Part shown: piece after piece, positions 1-5,761 of the stretch
How positions within the stretch are numbered: the first letter of the stretch is position 1
Layout of the letters: every line of letters begins with the position of its first letter
From: Candidatus Methylomirabilota bacterium
Lineage (GTDB): Bacteria > Methylomirabilota > Methylomirabilia > Methylomirabilales > 2-02-FULL-66-22
Direction: 5' to 3'
NCBI GenBank assembly: GCA_016208645.1
Contig: JACQXP010000328.1
Location: 1 to 9,290, forward strand
Length of the DNA stretch: 9,290 nucleotides
Notes under the pieces: model-generated
The model's input: only the letters and a program-made list of their open reading frames with translations
Told to the model about the DNA's origin: nothing
The model's database searches: none
Program-made: the position numbers and the translations under genes

Positions 1-86
1 CCCGCCCCCTTGAGCAAGGCACGGACCAGCTTGATGTTGGCCTCCGTATCATCCACCACGAGGACTTTCGGCTGGGATGCCGCCAT
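1..86 (-). CDS. Response regulator receiver domain, N-terminal fragment (cut by window edge)
   Basis: The reverse strand from an ATG at 84-86 reads MAASQPKVLVVDDTEANIKL and continues with VRALLKGA to the window edge. This is the opening of a CheY-like receiver domain: a hydrophobic first strand (KVLVVDD) ends in the paired aspartates that bind the metal ion, followed by helix 1 with the typical 'ANIKLVRALL' pattern. The phospho-acceptor aspartate and any output domain lie outside the window, so it could be a single-domain regulator, a PleD/GGDEF-type protein or part of a longer hybrid. A purine-rich tract (GGAAGGGAGGG on the minus strand, about 10 nt before the ATG) fits a ribosome binding site. 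It is divergent from the protease gene at 345. The 258-nt gap between them shows no clear promoter. Confidence 0.85.
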   Translation of the reverse strand, partial: MAASQPKVLVVDDTEANIKLVRALLKGA

Positions 87-344
87 GACCCCGCAACCCT
101 CCCTTCCGCTGGGAAATCGCGCGGGAAGCTTACACCGGTCGTCGCGTAAGTCAAGCGGGAAGCGTCATCGGTGCCGGTGCCGACGCGGCCGATCGCCGGG
201 AGCCCTCCTGACCATCGGGCCTGGCCCTCTGGCCCGAGTCCGGCGGCAGGGAGCGTCCGCGCCGTGGCGGCCGGGAAGATCCGGTGGCAACACCCCGCCC
301 CGGCCGCGCGCGCCGCTCTCTTCCCCCAGCAAGGAGACAGGACC

Positions 345-2369
345 ATGACGCCTCGGGCCGTCCTCCGCATCGGCGGCTGCATCGCGTGTCTCGCCGTGGG
401 GGGCCCCGTGCGGGCCGCTGAGCAGCCCGCGGCCACGCCGGTGCTCCTCAAGGTGAAACCGGCGGTGGTGATCATCGTGACCGAGGTCTCGGGCGAGGTG
501 CATCTCGGCTGCCCGAACAGGTCGCCCCAGCGGGTCACGCCCGCCCCCAGCCAGGCCCACGGCACCGGATACGTGGTCACCCCCGATGGATACATCCTCA
601 CCAACGGACATGTGGTCCAGCCGTACTACGAGAAGGACGACCGGGAGGTCCGGGAGGCGTTCCTTCACCAGGCCATCGAGCAGGCCTGCCTGGAATCGGG
701 CCTGTCCGATGAGCGCAAGAAGGCGGCGGTCGAGCGCCTGGTTCCGCGGGTGGCGCCCACGGCATCCGTGGAGTTGAAGAAGACGCTGGCCGTGGTCCTG
801 CCCAACCGGGACAAGTTCGTCGCCGAGGTCAAGGCCTACAGCCCGGCCCTGTCCGAGCGGCCGGGAAAGCGGGTCTCCGGGGGAGGCGGCGGCGCGACGG
901 AATCCGGCAAGGACGTGGCCGTGCTGAAGATCGATGCCAGGAACCTGCCCACCATCCCCCTGGGGGATTCCGACCGGGTGCAGGTGGGCCAGCCCATCCG
1001 CATCCTCGGATTTCCCGGCGTCGTCATGTACCACGATCTCCTGGATCGCCGGAGCGCCGTGGAGGCCAGCGTGACCACCGGACACGTCTCCAGCCTGAAG
1101 CTGGACGCCCGCGGCGGCCAGGTCATTCAGACGGACGCGGCCGCCTCGTGGGGGAACAGCGGCGGGCCGGCCATCAACGAGCAGGGGGAGGTGGTGGGGA
1201 TGCTCACCTTCATCTCCCTGACCTCGGACGAGACGCAGGCCATCCAGGGGTTCAACTTCCTCGTCCCCGTGAACACCGTGAAGGAGTTCGCCCGGGCCGC
1301 GGGGGTGGCGCTGGACAAGACCAGCCCCTTCAACATCGTGTGGCACGAGGCCGTGGACCGATACGGGCGGGGGGACTGGGCCGGCGCGCAATCCCGCCTG
1401 GATGCCGCCAATCGGCTCGTGCCGAACCTTCCGGACGTCCAGCGGCTGCAGACCGACGCCCAGCTTCGCCTGCTCCAGGCGTCTCCGTGGCCGTCTCCCC
1501 TGCTGTTCGGTGGCGTCGCCGTCGCCGCCCTGGCAGTCGCCGGGGGCGCCTGGGTGATGTTGCGCCGGCGCGGACGGCCGGTGCCGGCACCCGCGACCCC
1601 CGCGGTGCCCGAGCCGGGCACGACCGCTCCTCCCGCCGCCCCGTCCCCTCTGCGGCTCCCGGCGGCGGAGTTGGCGCGCGCCCTGACCCAGCGCCAGGAC
1701 CTGGTGATCGTGGATCTCCGGACGCCCGCGTCGTACACCGCCAGCTCCGTGCAGGCCAATGGGGCCCTGCGGGCGAGTCCGGAGGAAATCGTCCAGGTCT
1801 GCGCCGCTCTGGCGCGCACTCAGGGGATCATTCTGTACTGCGATTCCCCCGGTGAGGCGACCAGCGCCCGCGCCGCTCGGCTCTTGATGGATCAGGGGTA
1901 TACCCGGGTCGCCGTCCTGGCCGGGGGATTCGCCGCGTGGGAGGGGGCCAGCCTGCCCATCGAGCGAACCCCCCATGCGAGGATCGGGGTGACCTCGGTC
2001 CCCCAGACCGCACTCCCGGTGGAGGGTCCGGGGAGCGGACCGAGCCTCAACGCCCAGATTCCGGTGGATTTGCAGGTGGGGGTGAAGGGGGCGGGCCCGT
2101 ATTTCAACGCCAGGGCGACCACGTTACGGATGGCGGGGCTTCGCCTGGCAACCACGGAACCGCTGCCGGTTGGCCAGAAGCTCCGCCTGACGATCTTTCT
2201 GAAGGGTGAGCCCCTGGAGGTCACCGGTCAGGTCATTGGAGCCGATTCCCACACCCTGGCAGAGCAGCCCCACGGGGTCGAAGTGGCCTTCGATCCGCTG
2301 AACGAGGAAGCCGCCACCATCTTGGAGGGATTTATCCTGGCCCGCTGGAGCAGGGGCCCGGCAGTTTGA
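345..2369 (+). CDS. Membrane-anchored HtrA-like serine protease fused to rhodanese and degenerate PilZ domains
   Basis: 674 residues. The start at ATG 345 is chosen because AAGGAG at 331-336 sits 8 nt upstream and a signal peptide follows at once (about residues 1-25, ending VRAA); the frame is open to 171 but that extension lacks these signals. Residues about 30-320 are a trypsin-fold domain of the HtrA/DegP type: TNGHVV gives catalytic His89, GKDVAVLKID gives Asp190 and GNSGGP gives Ser272. The His-Asp distance is about 100 residues, against about 30 in DegP, owing to a charged helical insert (about 94-145) and a Gly-rich loop (about 177-188). No PDZ domain follows; instead there is a TPR-like pair of helices (about 331-378), a transmembrane helix (about 386-406) followed by RRRGR, a Pro/Ala linker (411-440), a rhodanese domain (about 440-540, candidate catalytic Cys499 in YCDSPGEATSA, then GGFAAW) and a PilZ-like domain (about 567-668). 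By the positive-inside rule the protease is periplasmic and the C-terminal domains cytoplasmic. Role inferred: envelope quality control or signalling; the substrate is unknown. Confidence 0.88.
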   Translation: MTPRAVLRIGGCIACLAVGGPVRAAEQPAATPVLLKVKPAVVIIVTEVSGEVHLGCPNRSPQRVTPAPSQAHGTGYVVTPDGYILTNGHVVQPYYEKDDREVREAFLHQAIEQACLESGLSDERKKAAVERLVPRVAPTASVELKKTLAVVLPNRDKFVAEVKAYSPALSERPGKRVSGGGGGATESGKDVAVLKIDARNLPTIPLGDSDRVQVGQPIRILGFPGVVMYHDLLDRRSAVEASVTTGHVSSLKLDARGGQVIQTDAAASWGNSGGPAINEQGEVVGMLTFISLTSDETQAIQGFNFLVPVNTVKEFARAAGVALDKTSPFNIVWHEAVDRYGRGDWAGAQSRLDAANRLVPNLPDVQRLQTDAQLRLLQASPWPSPLLFGGVAVAALAVAGGAWVMLRRRGRPVPAPATPAVPEPGTTAPPAAPSPLRLPAAELARALTQRQDLVIVDLRTPASYTASSVQANGALRASPEEIVQVCAALARTQGIILYCDSPGEATSARAARLLMDQGYTRVAVLAGGFAAWEGASLPIERTPHARIGVTSVPQTALPVEGPGSGPSLNAQIPVDLQVGVKGAGPYFNARATTLRMAGLRLATTEPLPVGQKLRLTIFLKGEPLEVTGQVIGADSHTLAEQPHGVEVAFDPLNEEAATILEGFILARWSRGPAV

Positions 2370-2471
2370 GGCCACACCAATGGAATCTGTCTGAAAAAAT
2401 TTCATAACGGTACAACCATGTGAAATCAATAGGTTATGCTTTGTATGACATTACTTGTAAAATTTTCTTCC

Positions 2472-2500
2472 TTGACAGGATTTTTTCGATCTTATATCTT
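2472..2500 (+). promoter_or_regulatory. Probable sigma70-type promoter of the TetR gene
   Basis: A consensus -35 hexamer TTGACA (2472-2477) is followed after 17 nt by TATCTT (2495-2500), which matches four of six -10 positions including the key TA and final T. It lies in a 160-nt AT-rich island (2370-2531) that contrasts with the GC-rich surroundings, about 30 nt upstream of the regulator start. Predicted transcription would start near 2506-2508, inside the palindrome at 2505-2518. An alternative -10 (TATATC, 2493-2498) has 15-nt spacing. Confidence 0.6.
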
Positions 2501-2504
2501 ACCG

Positions 2505-2518
2505 ACCAACCGGTTAGT
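2505..2518. promoter_or_regulatory. Candidate TetR-family operator (palindrome over the transcription start)
   Basis: ACCAACCGGTTAGT is a 14-bp palindrome centred on CCGG with one mismatched base pair (positions 2507/2516). It lies immediately after the proposed -10 element and before the start codon at 2532, where a bound repressor would block transcription. Palindromes of this sort with an ACCGGT-like core are common for TetR-family repressors, so autoregulation by the adjacent gene is the natural reading. The site is inferred from symmetry and position only; no second copy was noticed elsewhere in the window. Confidence 0.5.
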
Positions 2519-2531
2519 ACATGGGTGCGAG

Positions 2532-3137
2532 ATGCCGACAAGCCTCAGAGAGACGAGCACAAAAGAGCAGATCCTCGACGCAGCGAGTCGGTTGATTCAC
2601 GTTCGCGGATTCAACAAGACCTCCGTGGACGAGATCCTGAAAGAGAGTGGAGTCGGGAAGGGGAACTTTTATTACTATTTCAAGAGCAAGGATGTACTGG
2701 GATTTGCCATCCTGGATCGCAGCATCGAGCGCATCACTCGGGAAATCATCGAGAAGTGCTTTACCGACGGGAAGGACCCCTGGCAGCAGCTCCTCGACTT
2801 CCTGGACTGCCAAGTGGAACGGATCCGACGGCATGGCTGCACGGGGGGATGCCCCCTCGGCAACCTGGCCGTGGAGATGAGCGACATCCACGAGGAATTT
2901 CGCCGGCGTTTGAACGAGGCCTTTGACCGGTTGCGATCCCGGATCGAGGACACGCTGGCGCAGACCAAAGCGCAAGGAACGCTCCGGGACGACGCCGATA
3001 TTCCTCGGCTGGCGCATTTCATCGTCGCCGGGTTCGAAGGTGCACTCATGATGGGGAAGCTGCACAAGAGCACCGATATCATCGCGGGCGTCGTCGAGGA
3101 GCTGAAGGGGCATCTGGCCCACTACCGCGTCGCCTGA
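2532..3137 (+). CDS. TetR/AcrR-family transcriptional regulator, NemR/AcuR-like
   Basis: 201 residues, a normal TetR length. The start at ATG 2532 gives the usual N-terminus (MPTSLRETSTKEQILDAASR); the frame is open up to 2436, but that extension runs back through the promoter. No strong Shine-Dalgarno sequence is visible. Residues about 11-55 form the DNA-binding domain, with helix-turn-helix about 29-50 and the family hallmark FYYYFKSKDVL. The C-terminal ligand domain carries the pattern HGCTGGCPLGNLAVEMSD (101-118), typical of the TetR_C_13-like group that contains NemR and AcuR. Aligned from memory with E. coli NemR, Cys107 falls on its redox-sensing Cys106; Cys76, Cys93 and Cys103 are also present. 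The role is probably repression relieved by an electrophile, oxidant or small organic ligand. No enzyme gene typical of NemR targets lies next to it, so its regulon is unclear beyond likely autoregulation. Confidence 0.92.
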   Translation: MPTSLRETSTKEQILDAASRLIHVRGFNKTSVDEILKESGVGKGNFYYYFKSKDVLGFAILDRSIERITREIIEKCFTDGKDPWQQLLDFLDCQVERIRRHGCTGGCPLGNLAVEMSDIHEEFRRRLNEAFDRLRSRIEDTLAQTKAQGTLRDDADIPRLAHFIVAGFEGALMMGKLHKSTDIIAGVVEELKGHLAHYRVA

Positions 3138-3310
3138 GCGACGGCGCGTTTCAGAAGCGCTCCACCGGGTGGCCCCCGGCACGGGATGTCACAGGCTGGA
3201 CGCATATGCCGAAGGAATCAGGACAGCCGAAGGAAGGAACCGCGGTGGCCCGCAGACACGGCGCATCCACCCGTGGTGGCTGTCTACGCCGTGAGGTGAT
3301 GGAGCGGATG

Positions 3311-3586
3311 ATGGCGACAATCGTGGAGTACACCGACCAGAAGCGCCCAAGGAACCTGTACCCCGAGCGGATCATCTCCCCGCTGCGTTCGGGGCCCTGC
3401 TGCTTCTCCGACATGGAGGAGCTCGGCCAGCCTCAGGAAGACAGCCGGTGGGTCTTCCAGTACAAGCGCTGCAAGAAGTGCGGGTTCGCCGTGCGGGTGA
3501 TCCTGCGGGAGATCCCGGACGCCGCCCTGGCGGCCGAGCTGCGCAAGACCCTGGCGAATTCGTTCGTCCGGAACGTCCCTGATTAA
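3311..3586 (+). CDS. Small zinc-ribbon-like protein with CC and CxxC motifs, function unknown
   Basis: 91 residues from ATG 3311 (MATIVEYTDQKRPRNLYPER). Four cysteines are arranged as Cys30-Cys31 and Cys54-x-x-Cys57 (KRCKKCGFAVRV), which could bind one zinc ion or an iron-sulfur cluster; the second knuckle has the CxxCGF form common in zinc ribbons. There is no signal peptide or transmembrane segment, and the C-terminal third is predicted helical (AALAAELRKTLANSF). Start choice is uncertain: in-frame ATGs lie at 3299, 3308 and 3311 and the frame is open to 3206. A tract GAGGTGAT (3293-3300) and GGAGCGG (3301-3307) best serve 3308 or 3311. It follows the TetR gene on the same strand after 173 nt, so co-transcription is possible. 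I do not recognise an established family; I have a weak memory of similar short proteins in NC10/Rokubacteria-type genomes, which I cannot verify. Composition and frame use support a real gene. Confidence 0.72.
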   Translation: MATIVEYTDQKRPRNLYPERIISPLRSGPCCFSDMEELGQPQEDSRWVFQYKRCKKCGFAVRVILREIPDAALAAELRKTLANSFVRNVPD

Positions 3587-3613
3587 TCCGGCAAGGCACC
3601 TCCCCGCCCACCC

Positions 3614-3653
3614 GCCCGGCTCGGGATATGTCCCGACGCCGGGCGCAAGTTTT
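3614..3653. terminator. Strong hairpin between convergent genes, probable terminator
   Basis: GCCCGGC-TCGGGA (3614-3626), loop TATG (3627-3630), TCCCGA-c-GCCGGGC (3631-3644): a 13-bp stem interrupted only by one bulged C at 3637. On the plus strand it is followed by GCAAG and a short TTTT (3650-3653), so it most plausibly ends the transcript of the small-protein gene that stops at 3586. It also lies 32 nt beyond the stop of the converging efflux operon (3676), but on that strand no T-run follows. It may work as an imperfect intrinsic terminator or as an RNA 3'-end stabiliser for both. Confidence 0.65.
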
Positions 3654-3675
3654 CTGGGTCGGCCGCACGTGGGGG

Positions 3676-4884
3676 CTATTCGTACCGCAGGGCCTGGATG
3701 GGATCCAGGAGGGCGGCCCGCCGGGCCGGATACACGCCAAAGAAGACCCCGACCAGGGCCGAAAAGCCGAAGGCCGTGAGAACGGACCAGAGGGAGACTC
3801 GCGTGGGAAGATAAGTGAAGAAGAAGGAGAGCCCCTTGGCTCCCCCGACGCCAAGCAGGATCCCCAGGGTTCCCCCCAGGGTGCTGAGGACCACGGCCTC
3901 CAACAGAAACTGCCCCAGGATATCTCGCCGCCGCGCCCCCACCGCCTTGCGAATCCCGATCTCGCGGGTCCGCTCGCGGACCGAGACCAGCATGATGTTC
4001 ATGATCCCGATCCCCCCCACCACCAGGGAGATTCCGGCAATCCCGCCCAGGACGGCTGTGAGGATCTTCAGGATGGTGGTGAAGGCCGCCAGCATGGCGC
4101 CCTGGCTGATCACCGTGAAATCCTCGTGGTTACCGTGCCGCCGGCTCAGGACCTCCTTCACCTGCTGGATTGCCCGGTCAATGTCATCCGGCGAGCCCAC
4201 CGACACCAGGATCTCGAACAAGCGGTCCGTGTCGAACAGATCCTGGGCGCTCTTCACCGGGATGAATACCAGGTCGTCAATGTCGAAGCCCAGGCTCACC
4301 CCCTTCCGCTCCATGATCCCGATGACCCGGTAGCGAGAGTCGGCCAGGGTCACGAACTTCCCCAGCGGATTTTCTTCCCCGAAGAGTTCCCGCTTCACCG
4401 TCCGTCCCAGCACCACCACCCGGCGCCGGCCATCCACATCCTCCTGGCTGACGAACTGGCCGATCTCGACGTAGAGGTTCCGCACCCGCTGAAACTCCGG
4501 GGTGATCCCAATGACGGTGGTGTCCCGGCTGGCACCCTGGTACCGAACCTTTCCCGTCCCCAGGACCACGGGAACCACGTCGGCCAGGAGCGCAGCCCGG
4601 CGGCGAAGTGCCATGGCATCCTCGTAGGTGAGCTTCCGGACCGTGCCGGCCGTGGGAGGATGGAAGCCGCCCGAGGTCTCCGTCTTCCCCGGCGTGATGA
4701 TCAGCAGGTTGGTCCCCAACCCCGTCAGCTCTCGGGTGATGAAGGCCGTCGCCCCCTCGCCCAGGGAGACCAGCAGGATGATGGCGGCGACGCCGATCAC
4801 CACACCCAGCATGGTGAGGGCCGTGCGGAGCCGGTTGGCGCTCAGCATCTCCAGGGCCAGGGCGACCGCTTCCCGAAAATCCAC
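3676..4884 (-). CDS. MacB-type ABC transporter permease (FtsX family)
   Basis: 402 residues, the usual size for a stand-alone MacB/YknZ-type permease. The start is GTG at 4884 (MDFREAVALALEMLSANRLR), preceded by AGGGGG at 4889-4894 on this strand with a 4-nt spacer. Order of parts: a short cytoplasmic helix with the NRLRTALTMLGVVIGV signature running into TM1 (about 22-42); a large periplasmic domain (about 43-265, MacB_PCD type); then TM2 (about 272-297), the conserved cytoplasmic loop MLVSVRERTREIGIRKAVGA (298-317), TM3 (about 326-350), TM4 (about 366-390) and the family ending DPIQALRYE. MacB-type transporters do not carry substrate across the inner membrane; they drive export of periplasmic substrates by mechanotransmission through MacA and a TolC channel. 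Unlike E. coli MacB, the ATPase is a separate upstream gene (stop at 4894, 9 nt before this start), so the pair should assemble as a 2+2 complex. The substrate is unknown. Confidence 0.95.
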   Translation of the reverse strand: MDFREAVALALEMLSANRLRTALTMLGVVIGVAAIILLVSLGEGATAFITRELTGLGTNLLIITPGKTETSGGFHPPTAGTVRKLTYEDAMALRRRAALLADVVPVVLGTGKVRYQGASRDTTVIGITPEFQRVRNLYVEIGQFVSQEDVDGRRRVVVLGRTVKRELFGEENPLGKFVTLADSRYRVIGIMERKGVSLGFDIDDLVFIPVKSAQDLFDTDRLFEILVSVGSPDDIDRAIQQVKEVLSRRHGNHEDFTVISQGAMLAAFTTILKILTAVLGGIAGISLVVGGIGIMNIMLVSVRERTREIGIRKAVGARRRDILGQFLLEAVVLSTLGGTLGILLGVGGAKGLSFFFTYLPTRVSLWSVLTAFGFSALVGVFFGVYPARRAALLDPIQALRYE

Positions 4885-4889
4885 GGGAC

Positions 4890-4940
4890 CCCCTCACTTT
4901 CCCTCTCCCCCACTTGGGGGGAGAGGGCGAGGGTGAGGGG
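4890..4940. repeat. GC-rich palindromic repeat element, partly coding
   Basis: The inner stem is CCCTCTCCCCC (4901-4911) and GGGGGAGAGGG (4917-4927) around a 5-nt ACTTG loop. The outer arms are CCCCTCAC (4890-4897) and GTGAGGGG (4933-4940). Read on the minus strand it has the form 'CCCCTCACCCTCGCCCTCTC ... GAGAGGG', which I recognise as a type of palindromic intergenic repeat scattered in many unrelated bacterial genomes. Here it covers the end of the ABC ATPase gene, including its TGA (4894-4896), and the purine tract in front of the permease start. Confidence 0.75.
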
Positions 4941-5607
4941 CCGAGTCAGAGACCATGCGACCATCCTCGAGGTGGATCACCCGGTGCGCCTGCTCGGCCA
5001 GCCGGGAATTGTGGGTCACCATGATCAGGGTCACGCCGCTGTCCACCAGGCGGTGGAAGACCGCCACGATGTCCTGCCCGGCCCGGCTATCCAGGTTCCC
5101 GGTGGGCTCGTCCGCCAGGATGATGGCCGGCCGGTTCACCAGGGCCCGGGCGACGGCTACCCGCTGCTGTTCGCCCCCGGACAGCTCGCTGGGGCAATGC
5201 GTGATGCGGCCCTCAAGGCCCACGGCCGCCAGGGCCTCCAGCGCCCGGCGCCGCCGATCCTCGCGCGGGAGGCCGCCGTAGATCATGGGGAGCTCGACGT
5301 TACGAAGGGCGGTCATGCGGGGCAGCAGATTGAAGGTCTGAAACACGAACCCGATCCGGCCGTTGCGGAGGGTGGCCAGCGCGTCGTCATCCAGGGAGTC
5401 CACCTCCACCCCCTCCAGGACATAGCGGCCGGTCGTGGGGCGGTCCAGGCAGCCCAGGATGTTCATCAAGGTGGATTTTCCGGAACCGGAAGGGCCGCAG
5501 ATCGCCAGGAAATCGCCAGGGGCCAGGCTGAACGTGACCCCCCTGAGCGCCTCGACACGGCTTGGGCCCATCAGGTAGGTCCGGCCCACGTCCTCGACAC
5601 TGATCAT
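4894..5607 (-). CDS. ABC transporter ATP-binding protein, LolD/MacB-ATPase type
   Basis: 237 residues. The start at ATG 5607 gives the standard family beginning (MISVEDVGRTYLMGPSRVEA); the frame is open to 5739 but that part is repeat-rich spacer. No Shine-Dalgarno sequence is seen before it. All nucleotide-binding motifs are intact: Walker A GPSGSGKST (38-46, Lys44), Q-loop Gln90 (FVFQTFNLLP), signature LSGGEQQRV (142-150), Walker B IILADEP with catalytic Glu167, D-loop NLDS (171-174) and H-loop His199 (MVTHN). The LNILG-like helix and the FNLLPRMTALRNVELP stretch are typical of the LolD/MacB/SalX subfamily that pairs with FtsX-type permeases. It should power the permease encoded just downstream. 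The last 15 residues (APHPRPLPPSGGEGK) are not family sequence; they are the translation of the palindromic repeat at 4890-4940. Confidence 0.95.
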   Translation of the reverse strand: MISVEDVGRTYLMGPSRVEALRGVTFSLAPGDFLAICGPSGSGKSTLMNILGCLDRPTTGRYVLEGVEVDSLDDDALATLRNGRIGFVFQTFNLLPRMTALRNVELPMIYGGLPREDRRRRALEALAAVGLEGRITHCPSELSGGEQQRVAVARALVNRPAIILADEPTGNLDSRAGQDIVAVFHRLVDSGVTLIMVTHNSRLAEQAHRVIHLEDGRMVSDSAPHPRPLPPSGGEGK

Positions 5608-5624
5608 CGTGTTCGCACGCCAGA

Positions 5625-5754
5625 TTCGGCTCTCGAAAGGCGTTCGGCTGTTTCCCGCCTTGCGGGATTCGGCTGTTCCTTCAGACTCAGAGGGTCTCGA
5701 AAAACTCAAAACGCTTCCTTCACTGTACTGCCGAACCACCGAACCGCCGAACGC
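5625..5754. repeat. Repeat-rich spacer inside the efflux operon
   Basis: The 154-nt gap between the adaptor stop (5762) and the ATPase start (5607) is built of short repeats. Three tandem 8-bp units of the form CCGAACNN occupy 5731-5754. TTCGGCTGTT occurs at 5643-5652 and again at 5668-5677, with TTCGGC also at 5625-5630. The hairpin CCCGC-CTT-GCGGG (5654-5666) lies between the two copies. GCGTTCGGC (5640-5648) and GCCGAACGC (5746-5754) form a perfect 9-bp inverted repeat enclosing the rest. No plausible gene lies within it. It could be a degenerate palindromic repeat element; an effect on mRNA processing or on expression of the downstream pair is possible but unproven. Confidence 0.65.
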
Positions 5755-5761
5755 ATTTCTC

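Noticed and set aside
171..344. Possible 58-residue N-terminal extension of the protease
   Set aside because: The extension is Pro/Arg/Ala-rich and would bury the signal peptide; AAGGAG at 331-336 and the signal peptide both support ATG 345.
10..348. 112-codon plus-strand frame covering the response-regulator fragment and the intergenic gap
   Set aside because: Arg/Ser/Pro-rich translation without motifs; the minus strand at 1-86 matches a receiver domain and the rest is non-coding leader.
165..1976. 603-codon open frame on the minus strand, antisense to the protease gene
   Set aside because: Its translation is low-complexity Gly/Arg/Pro/His-rich sequence with no recognisable domain, while the plus strand carries intact protease, rhodanese and PilZ motifs. 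It is a by-product of high GC.
2395..2440. AT-rich inverted repeats after the protease gene (CATAAC 2403-2408 with GTTATG 2433-2438)
   Set aside because: The arms are only 6 bp and are not followed by a T-run; considered as a terminator for the protease gene but too weak to call.
2436..2531. Upstream start of the first TetR gene (extension of 32 residues)
   Set aside because: The extension would start upstream of the -35 element and read through the promoter and the operator palindrome; ATG 2532 gives a standard TetR N-terminus.
3206..3310. Longer start for the small CC/CxxC protein, and the repeated GCCGAAGGAA (3208-3217, 3226-3235)
   Set aside because: The extra 35 residues are Arg/Gly-rich and have no ribosome binding site, whereas purine-rich tracts lie just before 3308/3311. 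The 10-bp direct repeat is short and purine-rich, so it may be chance.
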